Part shown: one piece after another, positions 1 through 9,223 of the stretch
Layout of the letters: every line of letters starts with the position of its first letter
How positions within the stretch are numbered: position 1 is the first letter of the stretch
NCBI RefSeq assembly: GCF_030053415.1
Contig: NZ_JASGBJ010000001.1
Location: 1,326,394 to 1,390,393, forward strand
DNA from: Marinobacter sp. CHS3-4
GTDB lineage: Bacteria; Pseudomonadota; Gammaproteobacteria; Pseudomonadales; Oleiphilaceae
Length of the DNA: 64,000 nt
Reading direction: 5' to 3'
Made by a program: the position numbers and the translations under genes
The notes under the pieces: generated by a model
Told to the model about the DNA's origin: nothing
The model's input: the letters and a program-made list of their open reading frames with translations, nothing else
Database searches by the model: none

Positions 1-1232
1 AAGGGAACACCGGTGGTGTGTGGTCCAGCGCCGTGGCCAGTCCGGATGGCCGTCACCTGTATGCCATATCCAATGCTGCGGATGAGCTGGTCGTCCTGAC
101 TGCCGGGTTTAAAGGTATTGGTCATCTCGACACCGATGGCGACTCAGTTCCTGATAAAGATGACGCGTTTCCACTTGATCCTACAGAAACCGCAGATTCA
201 GACTCTGATGGTTACGGCGATAATACCGATGCCTTCCCGGATGATCCGCTTGAGTGGGCGGACTTCGATGGCGATTTGATCGGCGATAACTCTGATCCAG
301 ACATTGACGGAGATGGATGCCCCAACGAAACCGACGTTTTTGATCGAGATCCCACTGAGTGCGCTGACTTCGACAACGATGGCACTGGCGACAACGAGGA
401 TCTTGACGATGACGGTGACCGCCTCCCGGATGTCTGGGAAACGGCTAACGGTCTTGATCCATTTGACGCTTCTGATGCGGTGCTCGATTTAGACGGCGAT
501 GGGATTTCCAATGAGGATGAGTATCACCTTTATCAAACTCAGGCCAACAACAGCGATTCCGACGGGGATGGCATGGATGATGGTTGGGAGGTGCTTTATC
601 TTCTCAATCCAGTCGATGCGTCGGATGGTCAGCTCGACCAGGATGGGGACGGCTTTACTAACTCGGAAGAATACGCAGTAAACACAGACCCGACTGATCC
701 CCGTTGGTTTCCTGGCGCTCCTGGCCTGGCAAAGTGGAGTGCAGAGACCGGAGGCGCTATAAGGTCGAAAGTGGCCCTGGATTCGGATGGCAACAGCTAC
801 GCGGTTGAACAAAATGGGATGCTTTATGCGCTGGACCAGAACGGTCAGCAGCTCTGGTCGCTGGATCTTGGCAGTCCATCACAGTCTTCACCTGAAATAC
901 TCAGCGATGGCCATCTGGTCGTCGGTACGGATAGCGGGAAGCTACTGAAAATCAGTCTGACTTCTCCCGCAGAGCCACAGACATTGTTGACGGCTGACGG
1001 GGCCATAGCGACGACACCAGCGGTTTCGGCGACAGGGCAAGTATATGTTGGTTCGGACGATGGCCACGTTTACTCAATTGATCCGGTCTCTGGCGACATG
1101 CTCTGGAAACTGGACCTGGGAGCGCCGGTACGATCTTCGCCGCGAGCAAGTTCAGATGGGCTGGTGTACGTCGGTACCGATGGCGGAGAAGTCTTTGCAA
1201 TCCACGCAGAAACTGGCGCAACGGTGGACTGA
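1..1232 (+). CDS. Secreted calcium-binding (thrombospondin type 3) and beta-propeller protein, 3' part
   Basis: The reading frame is open through the left edge, so the start of the gene is missing. The first visible residues (SPDGRHLYA, then DELVVL) look like a blade of a lactonase-like propeller. About residues 35-235 carry repeated Asp-rich DxDxDG units of the thrombospondin type 3/EF-hand-like kind, which bind calcium in secreted bacterial proteins. About residues 240-404 are PQQ-like propeller repeats (VYVGSDDGHVYSIDP, then VYVGTDGGEVFAIHAETG). The protein ends in the middle of what looks like a blade, so the closing strand may be missing or supplied by the N-terminus. It is probably exported and surface-exposed or extracellular. 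Codirectional genes follow at 1290 and 1941, the latter an RHS protein, suggesting one surface module. The substrate or partner is unknown. Domain call confident, function not. Confidence 0.8.
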   Translation, partial: GNTGGVWSSAVASPDGRHLYAISNAADELVVLTAGFKGIGHLDTDGDSVPDKDDAFPLDPTETADSDSDGYGDNTDAFPDDPLEWADFDGDLIGDNSDPDIDGDGCPNETDVFDRDPTECADFDNDGTGDNEDLDDDGDRLPDVWETANGLDPFDASDAVLDLDGDGISNEDEYHLYQTQANNSDSDGDGMDDGWEVLYLLNPVDASDGQLDQDGDGFTNSEEYAVNTDPTDPRWFPGAPGLAKWSAETGGAIRSKVALDSDGNSYAVEQNGMLYALDQNGQQLWSLDLGSPSQSSPEILSDGHLVVGTDSGKLLKISLTSPAEPQTLLTADGAIATTPAVSATGQVYVGSDDGHVYSIDPVSGDMLWKLDLGAPVRSSPRASSDGLVYVGTDGGEVFAIHAETGATVD

Positions 1233-1289
1233 CCTGTGCGCAAGTCATTCGCCGCCAAAAAAGTAAGCAGGCTTTCATTGAGGGATTTT

Positions 1290-1925
1290 ATGTCAGGAAG
1301 GTTTCCCCGAAGTGCTTTGCATGGGCTTTCGCTTCTGTTAATCGCGATAAGTTCACAAGTGTCGGGCTCAGAAAACATTACGATGCGGGCGCCCGCTGGC
1401 AGCCAGCTTGTAAGTCAATCAGAGTCAGATGCTGAGAATTATTACAGGTACACAGCGCTCAGCAACGAAATATTGGGAGAGCAGGGTCTGCTTGTGCAGC
1501 ATGTCCTCAAAAATCGCACCCAGCTTCCAGACCCGACTTCTTTGAATCAAGTCATGAGACAAGAAGACATTGTCTGTGACTCAGGTAAATGGAGCGACTT
1601 CATTGAAAAGGAGCAGACGGAGCAGTTTTTCAGGGTTGAGAGACTCTGCACGAGTGATTCGAATCCAAAGCGAGTGGAAAAGCTCCTCATTACACAGGCG
1701 CTCTCTGGCTCTGAAAACCTTTATTTAGTGTCTTACCTGTGGACACCTCCCGAATCTGATAGTCCCGAGCAATCAAAGAAAACTGCTCGAGTTCTGCGCG
1801 AAGAAACCGAAGCGTACCTCGATACCATCAAACTGTGTGACGGGGCTGGTCAACCCAGCTGTCAGCAATCGGTCGATGATTATCTGAAAGAACGCGCAAA
1901 ACATTATATCGAAAACAGATTGTAA
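1290..1925 (+). CDS. Secreted protein of unknown family
   Basis: I do not recognise the family. I chose the ATG at 1290 over the GTG at 1236 because GAGGG lies about five bases upstream and the protein then begins with a Sec-type signal: basic start (MSGRFPRS), hydrophobic core (LHGLSLLLIAISSQV), and a likely cleavage site near SGS. The mature part has about 185 residues, is polar and acidic-basic mixed, and has four Cys residues (in IVCDSG, RLCTSD, KLCDG, PSCQQ) that could form two disulfides in the periplasm. The spacer to the RHS gene at 1941 is only 15 bases, so cotranscription and a role with that protein (folding, export or regulation) are plausible but only inferred from position. No catalytic motif is seen. 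Confidence 0.7.
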   Translation: MSGRFPRSALHGLSLLLIAISSQVSGSENITMRAPAGSQLVSQSESDAENYYRYTALSNEILGEQGLLVQHVLKNRTQLPDPTSLNQVMRQEDIVCDSGKWSDFIEKEQTEQFFRVERLCTSDSNPKRVEKLLITQALSGSENLYLVSYLWTPPESDSPEQSKKTARVLREETEAYLDTIKLCDGAGQPSCQQSVDDYLKERAKHYIENRL

Positions 1926-1940
1926 TCTTATTAAACACGG

Positions 1941-4900
1941 ATGTTCTCCATGCCAGTTTCTCAGCCCTTGTTCCGTTTCTTTTACTTGTGCCTTTTGGTC
2001 GTATTGCCATTGCAGGTATCAGCAAAACCCTGGACAAGCGATAGTCACGAGGTGTTTGTCGCTGATTACAATTCTGACGGAATTGAGGATGTGATACTCA
2101 GAAGCGCTACGAAAGAAGTGAGTATCCCCTATGACGTGAAGGTCACGCTTTCTGGAGATCATCCATCCTTTGTACTGCTTGGTGCTGGGGATGGCTCCTA
2201 TGTGGTGCAAGCAGCGACTCCAACAGGCCTTGCCAACCTGAACCTAGTTGCCAGCGACTACTCGTTAATTTCGGGCGATTTCAATGGTGACGGTGAAAAC
2301 GATCTTTATCTTAAATCCGACACCCAAACCGATTTCGTTTTGCATTCCTCGGAAAATGGAGCTGTGGCGTTGATAGCGCAGACTATCCCACAGCAGGGCG
2401 AGCCGGGTAGTAAAGATATTGGTGTGGTCGATATTGACCTCGATGGACGGGACGACCTAATTCTTGTCGAAAACGGCGAAACAAAAGTTGCCAAAGCAGG
2501 AAGTTCAGGGCAGTTTCCAAACCTGAACGGGACCAGCAGCAGTTCGGTCGCTTTTACCTCTGGCGCCCCGTCTGTCACGCCTACCGGCTCATCAAGTTAC
2601 GGCGTCGCCTTCGAACTTCCTCCGGGTCGCGGCGGTGTAGTACCTGGCCTGGGACTGAGCTACGACAGCGGTTTTGGTGCCGGCCACCAAGGGTTGGGCT
2701 GGGGACTTTCGGGACTGTCGAGTGTGTCTCGATGTAAGCCGATCATTCCCGTTGATGGCACTCCTAAAGCCGAACCCATGTCGTCCGAGGAAAAGTACTG
2801 TTTTGATGGAAGTCGATTGATAGTCGTAGAGGGTAATTACGGCGATGACGGGGCAGAATACAGGACCGAAAAAGATCAGGTGAGCAAGATAAAAAGCTTT
2901 GGATCTGCTGGGAATGGACCTCTGTATTTCAAGGTTTGGACAAAGTCTGGTCGAGTTCTCGAACTTGGTAGAACCGAAGATTCGAGAGTGTCTCCCGCAA
3001 GTACGAACTCTGTTTACTCTTGGACGTTGAACAAGGTAAGTGACGAATTCGGCAATAGCTTTCAAGTTTCTTACACCAATGATCGAAATAAAAACGAGCA
3101 GTATCCCGACTACATTGAGTACCAACCAGGTGTTCGCATCGACTTTGAGTATGAAGACCGAGGCGGCTCTGGAGGGCGTAAAGATATCAATTGGCGTTAC
3201 TGGGCCGGTGCGGAGTACTCGACTACTAAGAGGCTTTCGACCGTCACAACTTCTGTCGATGGAGCGAACGTAAAAAAATACAACCTTAAGTACAAATACT
3301 CGGCAAGCTCAGGCCGGTCTTTGCTAGAGCAATTGGAAGAATGCGGCTACGAGTTGTCTGGATCTGCCGCACATTGTGCTCGCCCAGTTACGTTCACTTA
3401 TCAAGAGGGAGAAAGCGGTTACGAAACCGATTCCAACCTAATTGCACCTCAAATACAAATGTCCGGCCGCCCGTTGTTATTCGATGCGAACGGCGACGGT
3501 TACGCCGACCTTGTCTTCCCTCAAAATGACCAGTGGAGTGTTATGTGGGGTGAAAAATCTGGTTTTTCTTCACCACAAGAGACAGGCATACGAAAGGGAG
3601 CATCTCAACCATATGCAAGTGGCGCACAACCGATACTTTTGGATGAGCGCGATGGTGCCTACGGTTTATTGGTAGTTACAAGCGCTAAAATGAATACCAC
3701 TATCGTGGCGGGTAATTCACCAGTTGACGTATTTGACTGGGGCATTATTGAAATTGCTCGATACAATAACCTGTCTGGTGTTGTTATCTCCACCTTAGGT
3801 AGCAAGCCTATCGTAGGTGATTTTAACGGTGACGGTAAGGAGGATGTTTTTGGTTTCATTGAAAATCAGATGGTTGAAGCGTTAACCAACGCCTACGCAG
3901 AGAACGATGTCTGGCGTGATGAAAGTGAGCCTGGTATCCCTGAAGTTGCCAAGAATGCTTTTGTGTCTTTGCGAACCAGCGCAGCGTTCGAAAGAGAGAA
4001 TGTTGTGTTTTTCAATCACTTTTTTGATGGCATTGCCGATGGCTATACGAGAAGCAGCGAGTATTCGCTAGCGGGTTCTTTTGCGAGTGATCTGGATGGA
4101 AATGGCTACGACGATGTCGTCGCGAAGCGAAATGGCAACTGGGTAAAGTATGAGCCTTTTGCCACTGGCGAATCCGTGTTGGACACCATGGGCAACTGGA
4201 ATGATGTCTACGCGTTTGAGCAGAAAGCGACAGGCATTCCGCTGGGTGACGGAGATGATGGCAACGGAACTCTCACCGACATCAATGTGGACGGATTGCC
4301 GGACATGTTGGTGCGCTCGAATAACAGATGGGATGCGTACGTCAATAACGGTATCGGTTTTGACCAGATTGATACTGGCCTTGAGACCGACAACGCACAA
4401 CCGGACATCATGCCACTCAACCACGATAACGATGGCAAACCTGACTTTGTGATAAAGGAAAGTGACGGCTGGAAGGTTTACTCAACGAATCTGGATCGAA
4501 ACAGTATCGGCCTAGAGTACGAGCAAACGATACCCGTCATTTCTGCGAATGATGCGCCCATGTTTGTGGACGTGTCGGCGGACGGCATTGGTGACATTGT
4601 TATCGCCGATGGACCTGATTTAAAAGCGTTTTATCACCGCAGCGGGAAGCCCGACCTTCTTGAAAAGGTGGTTAACGGCGCCGGTATTGAAACCAGTTTC
4701 GAGTATTTGCCTAGTTCAGATCCTGATGTGTATACCTTCGTCAACACGCGGTGTGACACAGAGGTAGAAACATCCTGCTTCCCTTATCGTGACACCCACG
4801 CCGGTATGTATCTCGTCAAGAGCATGACAGAAGACAACGGGCAGGGCGGACAACTTGTCACCAACTACCATTATAAAGGTGCAAAAGAACACTTGCAGGG

Positions 4901-7900
4901 CAGAGGATTTCTGGGCTTCGGCGAAATTGTCGAAGAACAGGTTCAGGCGCAGCGCAAAATCACCAAAACATTTCGACAGGATTATCCTTTCGAGGGGACC
5001 CTGGAGACGATGACCGTTGAGCGCCAGGGTACTCTCCTGACTGAAATGACTCAGAAATGGGAAGAGCAAAAGCAGCCTGACTCGAACATTACGCTTCCCT
5101 ATCTCAAGAAGTCGACAACTGTTTCCTACGACGGAAGCGCAGTATCCGTAAAGCAAATTGACCGCACGGTAGACATGTACGGCAATGTCACCGGTATGTT
5201 GGCCAAGACCGGCGGAGGACTTGAATCAGGCGAAGTCACTGAGGTAGAGCGGACGGTTCAGATCAGTCGATCCTTCAATCAGAAACTGACGGACGGTGAT
5301 GACTGGCGGGTAGGCTTCAAAACCAGTGAAACCCTGGTCGCGGGCGAAGAAACCACGGTGACGACTCAGGAACCCTGGGAAGCCACAAACAGAGTGCATA
5401 AGAGAACCAACTATGCAGGCACTCCGTTGTCGCAGAAGGCAACGTTTGAACTCAACACGTTTGGCAATGTATCCAATATTTCTGTTGAAGCGAGAGGGGA
5501 TGATGGAACGCAGGTTACGCGAAACGTGATGAGCGTGACTTCATGGTGGAAAGACCTACGCCCTGGGACCATCGTAAACGCAGAGGGGCACACTCAAAGC
5601 TTTACTTATGACCCTCGTAACGGCCAGGTTACGAGGACAATTGACGCCAATGGCCTGGCAACCACCCAAAGCTATGACGTGTGGGGGCGTCAAACGACTC
5701 AGTCAACCCCGGATGGCACAGTCGCGCAAATCATGCGGTCTTGGTGCTCGACTGGTTGCCCCACCCATGCATTAGTTCGGACAACAAAAGCAACTTTGAA
5801 CCCCGATGCCGGCGGAATGGTAGCGCCTCCCGAGGTCTCTTATGTTGACAGATTAGGGCGCACCATTCGGCAGAGCAGCGTTAACCCTGACGGACAAAAG
5901 GTCGTTAAAGACCGTCAATTCGACGAAATTGGTCGATTGATCGCCGAGTCGAACCCTTACTTCGAAGGCTCTGCGCCTGAATGGACAACGGTTGAAAGCT
6001 TTGATGAGTACGATCGACCGGGTCGTATCAATAACCCGGGTGGTGGGTATCAAAGATTCAGTTATTCAGCCAGCCCGACATACTCCAGCAAAACGTCGAT
6101 TACCACGAGGGTTGTGTTGCCTGAGGGTGGAACAGTTACCAAAACCTCTTCGCGGCATTTCGATGTGAATGGGCAGCTAAGGCAGTCGGTAGATGCGCAA
6201 GGTGCCTCTGTTCGATACGTCTATGATGATCTTGGGCGGTTGGTGAGGTCCAAAGTGGAACAGGATCCGGGCAGACCGCTCAGCGCAGTTGAATTATGGG
6301 TTGAATACGACGATGCCGGTAACAGGGATTCTGTTTTTGATCCAAATACCGGGAAAATTGACTTCACATACAATGGGTTTGGGGAACTGGTCAAGCAAGT
6401 TGACGCAAAAGGTCAGGTTATTGAGATGACTAGGGACTCCTTGGGAAGAATGGAGACCCGCACTGAGAATTACGTGGATCATGGAGGAAAGGAGGTTTCC
6501 AAACAATGGAATTGGATCCACGATACGGCGCCAAATGGTGTCGGTTTGGTGGATCGCATTACGGGGCCTGATTTCACAGAGGCCTACCAGTACGACGAAC
6601 TGTCGCGACCGCGCCGAGTGAACACGACTCTACTCGGCAATCACGATTTTGAGTTTGTTTACGGATACGATGATGCGAGCAGATTGCGGACTGTGACCTA
6701 CCCATCCGGATTTGCAGCGAGAACCAAGTACAGTGCGTACGGTTACCGAATTGGCATACAGAGTGCGGATAGCAGCATTGATTATTGGACGGCATCAGAA
6801 ACAGACGTGTTCGGCCAGGTGATGTCTGAGCGCTTTGGCAATGGTGTAACGACTCGTCGAACCTACACCGACGCACAAGGTTTCTTGAGCAGCATATCGA
6901 CCAGCAAAAACGGGAATTCACTGCAGGATTATGAATTCGCCTACAGCACCGATGGCAACCTTAGAAGTCGCAGCGCCATATTTTCCGGGCAGAATGTAAA
7001 AGAGACCTTCAGTTACGACACTCTGAATAGGTTGACGAAAGCCGAGACCACCGGTCTTAGCTCTGGAACTCGCACGTTGAATTACGAATACGACCCGAAT
7101 GGAAATATCACCTACAAACAGGGTGTTTCAGATATAGATGGTTACAAGTACGACAGCCAGCGTCCCAACGCGGTTACCAGTATTACAAACTCAGGCGTAG
7201 AGACCGAGTACGGATACGACGCCAACGGCAACATCACCACCTCCGGTGCTCGTCTGCTTAGCTACGATGCCTCGAACAAGCCTATCTGGATAAAGCAGAG
7301 CCGACGAGAAGCATTTTTCTCCTACGGCCCGGATACCAAACGGTTCTACCAGCTACGTAAAAGCGACGGACAGAAAACTCGAGAAACGTTTTACCTTCAA
7401 GGCGGCGCTTACGAAAAAACCATTGATTTGAGAAAAGGCACTGTAACTGAAAAGTCCCGTGTCGGCGGTAAGGTGTTGCACACGCAAAGCAAGAACATCC
7501 TGTCTGGAATTGAAAAGCAAAAGCTGACCTTTTTACATAAGGACAACCTAGGAACCGCAAGTGTAATCACGGATGCTCAGGGCGACATTGCCCAGGAACA
7601 AAGCTTCGCTCCATTCGGGGAGCGACGCGAGGAGGGCTGGGAAACGCTAGTGGGTGATTGGGAAGCTCAACTAGAGGTTGTCACAAATCGAGGCTTTACG
7701 GGCCATGAGCAATTGGATGAATTCGGATTCATCCACATGAATGGCAGGATCTATGATCCGACTATTGGACGGTTCATGAGTGCGGATCCATTGGTTCAAG
7801 CACCAGCATTGACACAGAGTTACAACCGCTATTCTTACGTGATGAATAACCCAATGAGTGCGACAGACCCAAGTGGTTATATTTGGGAATATTTGGCGGC

Positions 7901-8846
7901 GGCGTATCTGGGAGCAATGGCTGTGAATGGTATTGCTGAGTTATTTGATTTTGGCGGAGGTGATGCAAGTGCATCTGCGTCAGGAGGGCGTTCGACAATT
8001 TCTAATCAGCCTCGGGGTGGCAGTGCTTCAAGGACTAAATCTTTTAGTCAACGCACTGATTTCCAACTTACCGCCGGCGTTAGCCAATCCGCAGGTAATA
8101 ACATCTCGGCTAAAAGTTCTTTGAATGTCAAGGTCAGCGGTAACGCAACGATTACCACAAGTCCTAGTGGAGGAAAGAAAGTTCACATCAGTTCGATTAG
8201 AACCGGGCAAAGTCACACTGGTCACACTAGTGCAAAAAGTACCGACTCTAATAATCGCCCTGCACCGACGCCTAAACCGACTGATGATAAAACTGTGAAT
8301 AAGATCGCTGCCGGCACCAATCAGTTCTCAGCTGGATCGGAAAGTTTGCCGAGCTCTTCGCCTGGAAGTGTTTCGAACGAATCGGAAAATGCTGGCTTTT
8401 GGGGCAATCCTGGTGCTTATTTGCCCTCACTGCCAATGGCAACTGAAGATTCATTCGCCGGTTATCTTTGGAATCGATTGGTAGATGGTGGTCTCAGGGA
8501 TAATTTCCTCGACGTATTTACAATTGATGGCGGTGTGGAGGCTGCATTCGGGGCTGGCGCGAGCGCTGTAGCCAGCTCGAATCTTCGAGGTAAGTTAAGT
8601 TATAGTGTGACCAGTAATAAAGGAATAATGCTGAAACCATTTGGTGGAGTTTCGGCAGAGGTCTACTCATCAGGTGAAATTCAGGGTTTCTTTCAGTCAG
8701 CCGAGTTTTGTGCTGGGGGCTGTCTAGAAATTAAATGGAATTACGAAGACTTCTCTATCGGAACTGCAATTGGCCCTTATGGCGGTTTTTCGTTTAAATC
8801 TGGTGTGACTGGCGATATCGATTTGGAAGGAGTGATCGATGAATGA
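1941..8846 (+). CDS. Giant SpvB/FG-GAP/RHS-repeat secreted protein with an unfamiliar C-terminal domain
   Basis: The 2301-residue protein starts with a Sec signal peptide (hydrophobic FFYLCLLVVLPLQVSA, about residues 12-28). Residues 35-185 hold FG-GAP/VCBS units such as DFNGDGENDLYL. Residues about 205-490 match the SpvB/TcdB N-terminal domain (GVAFELPPGRGGVVPGLGLSY). Residues 510-890 carry six more FG-GAP units, followed by a TcB-middle-like region. Residues 1220-1915 are YD/RHS repeats. Residues about 1918-1979 are the RHS core, with GRFMSADPL and NNPMSATDPSG. This is the architecture of TcB-TcC fusions and polymorphic toxins, in which the shell encloses a C-terminal effector released after the core. 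Here 322 residues follow: a hydrophobic stretch (1984-2002), a Ser/Thr/Gly-rich linker, and a Gly/aromatic-rich, probably beta-rich end with CAGGC. I recognise no toxin family there. ATG codons at 1941 and 1950 are both possible starts. The stop overlaps the next gene by eight bases. Confidence 0.9.
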   Translation: MFSMPVSQPLFRFFYLCLLVVLPLQVSAKPWTSDSHEVFVADYNSDGIEDVILRSATKEVSIPYDVKVTLSGDHPSFVLLGAGDGSYVVQAATPTGLANLNLVASDYSLISGDFNGDGENDLYLKSDTQTDFVLHSSENGAVALIAQTIPQQGEPGSKDIGVVDIDLDGRDDLILVENGETKVAKAGSSGQFPNLNGTSSSSVAFTSGAPSVTPTGSSSYGVAFELPPGRGGVVPGLGLSYDSGFGAGHQGLGWGLSGLSSVSRCKPIIPVDGTPKAEPMSSEEKYCFDGSRLIVVEGNYGDDGAEYRTEKDQVSKIKSFGSAGNGPLYFKVWTKSGRVLELGRTEDSRVSPASTNSVYSWTLNKVSDEFGNSFQVSYTNDRNKNEQYPDYIEYQPGVRIDFEYEDRGGSGGRKDINWRYWAGAEYSTTKRLSTVTTSVDGANVKKYNLKYKYSASSGRSLLEQLEECGYELSGSAAHCARPVTFTYQEGESGYETDSNLIAPQIQMSGRPLLFDANGDGYADLVFPQNDQWSVMWGEKSGFSSPQETGIRKGASQPYASGAQPILLDERDGAYGLLVVTSAKMNTTIVAGNSPVDVFDWGIIEIARYNNLSGVVISTLGSKPIVGDFNGDGKEDVFGFIENQMVEALTNAYAENDVWRDESEPGIPEVAKNAFVSLRTSAAFERENVVFFNHFFDGIADGYTRSSEYSLAGSFASDLDGNGYDDVVAKRNGNWVKYEPFATGESVLDTMGNWNDVYAFEQKATGIPLGDGDDGNGTLTDINVDGLPDMLVRSNNRWDAYVNNGIGFDQIDTGLETDNAQPDIMPLNHDNDGKPDFVIKESDGWKVYSTNLDRNSIGLEYEQTIPVISANDAPMFVDVSADGIGDIVIADGPDLKAFYHRSGKPDLLEKVVNGAGIETSFEYLPSSDPDVYTFVNTRCDTEVETSCFPYRDTHAGMYLVKSMTEDNGQGGQLVTNYHYKGAKEHLQGRGFLGFGEIVEEQVQAQRKITKTFRQDYPFEGTLETMTVERQGTLLTEMTQKWEEQKQPDSNITLPYLKKSTTVSYDGSAVSVKQIDRTVDMYGNVTGMLAKTGGGLESGEVTEVERTVQISRSFNQKLTDGDDWRVGFKTSETLVAGEETTVTTQEPWEATNRVHKRTNYAGTPLSQKATFELNTFGNVSNISVEARGDDGTQVTRNVMSVTSWWKDLRPGTIVNAEGHTQSFTYDPRNGQVTRTIDANGLATTQSYDVWGRQTTQSTPDGTVAQIMRSWCSTGCPTHALVRTTKATLNPDAGGMVAPPEVSYVDRLGRTIRQSSVNPDGQKVVKDRQFDEIGRLIAESNPYFEGSAPEWTTVESFDEYDRPGRINNPGGGYQRFSYSASPTYSSKTSITTRVVLPEGGTVTKTSSRHFDVNGQLRQSVDAQGASVRYVYDDLGRLVRSKVEQDPGRPLSAVELWVEYDDAGNRDSVFDPNTGKIDFTYNGFGELVKQVDAKGQVIEMTRDSLGRMETRTENYVDHGGKEVSKQWNWIHDTAPNGVGLVDRITGPDFTEAYQYDELSRPRRVNTTLLGNHDFEFVYGYDDASRLRTVTYPSGFAARTKYSAYGYRIGIQSADSSIDYWTASETDVFGQVMSERFGNGVTTRRTYTDAQGFLSSISTSKNGNSLQDYEFAYSTDGNLRSRSAIFSGQNVKETFSYDTLNRLTKAETTGLSSGTRTLNYEYDPNGNITYKQGVSDIDGYKYDSQRPNAVTSITNSGVETEYGYDANGNITTSGARLLSYDASNKPIWIKQSRREAFFSYGPDTKRFYQLRKSDGQKTRETFYLQGGAYEKTIDLRKGTVTEKSRVGGKVLHTQSKNILSGIEKQKLTFLHKDNLGTASVITDAQGDIAQEQSFAPFGERREEGWETLVGDWEAQLEVVTNRGFTGHEQLDEFGFIHMNGRIYDPTIGRFMSADPLVQAPALTQSYNRYSYVMNNPMSATDPSGYIWEYLAAAYLGAMAVNGIAELFDFGGGDASASASGGRSTISNQPRGGSASRTKSFSQRTDFQLTAGVSQSAGNNISAKSSLNVKVSGNATITTSPSGGKKVHISSIRTGQSHTGHTSAKSTDSNNRPAPTPKPTDDKTVNKIAAGTNQFSAGSESLPSSSPGSVSNESENAGFWGNPGAYLPSLPMATEDSFAGYLWNRLVDGGLRDNFLDVFTIDGGVEAAFGAGASAVASSNLRGKLSYSVTSNKGIMLKPFGGVSAEVYSSGEIQGFFQSAEFCAGGCLEIKWNYEDFSIGTAIGPYGGFSFKSGVTGDIDLEGVIDE

Positions 8847-9168
8847 CACGTTTCTGCTCATTTTTTTCGTTAATTTGGGCATTTACTTCTGGTTTTTAAA
8901 AAAATATTTTAAATCTTTGGATCTCGTACTCGAGGCATTACCGGATTCTAGGGCCAGCGAAGCTACCGGAAGCGTTTCGGGAACGCCATCCAAGCTCTCG
9001 CTGTTAAGCGACCTTAAGTTTCTGATTTCACTCTATCGGCGAAGTTACAAATCGAATTCTAGTGGCGAGTTCGTGAAGGCAATGGATGCGGCAAGACGAT
9101 ATTTGATGACGTTGGCTCCGCTAACACTGATCGCTTTCCTGTTGCCAATTATTGCTAAGTTTTATTAG
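8839..9168 (+). CDS. Small two-helix membrane protein, candidate immunity or partner protein of the RHS protein
   Basis: This 109-residue protein is not recognised as a family. A hydrophobic helix lies at about residues 4-20 (LLIFFVNLGIYFWFL) and a second at 89-107 (LMTLAPLTLIAFLLPIIA). Between them is a basic, Ser-rich loop with KKYFK and YRRSYKS. The start overlaps the RHS stop as ATGAATGA, and a strong GGAAGGAG lies just upstream inside the RHS gene, so translation is probably coupled. In polymorphic toxin loci the gene directly after the toxin usually encodes its immunity protein. A two-pass membrane protein would suit an effector acting on or at the membrane. That role is inferred from position only. 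The gene is noticeably AT-rich (runs of T and A near 8870-8920), unlike the genes to the right. Confidence 0.75.
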   Translation: MNDTFLLIFFVNLGIYFWFLKKYFKSLDLVLEALPDSRASEATGSVSGTPSKLSLLSDLKFLISLYRRSYKSNSSGEFVKAMDAARRYLMTLAPLTLIAFLLPIIAKFY

Positions 9169-9223
9169 TTAGACAGTCCAAAGATATCAGAATTCGTTTG
9201 TACAACTTATGAGGGAGTTTTTT

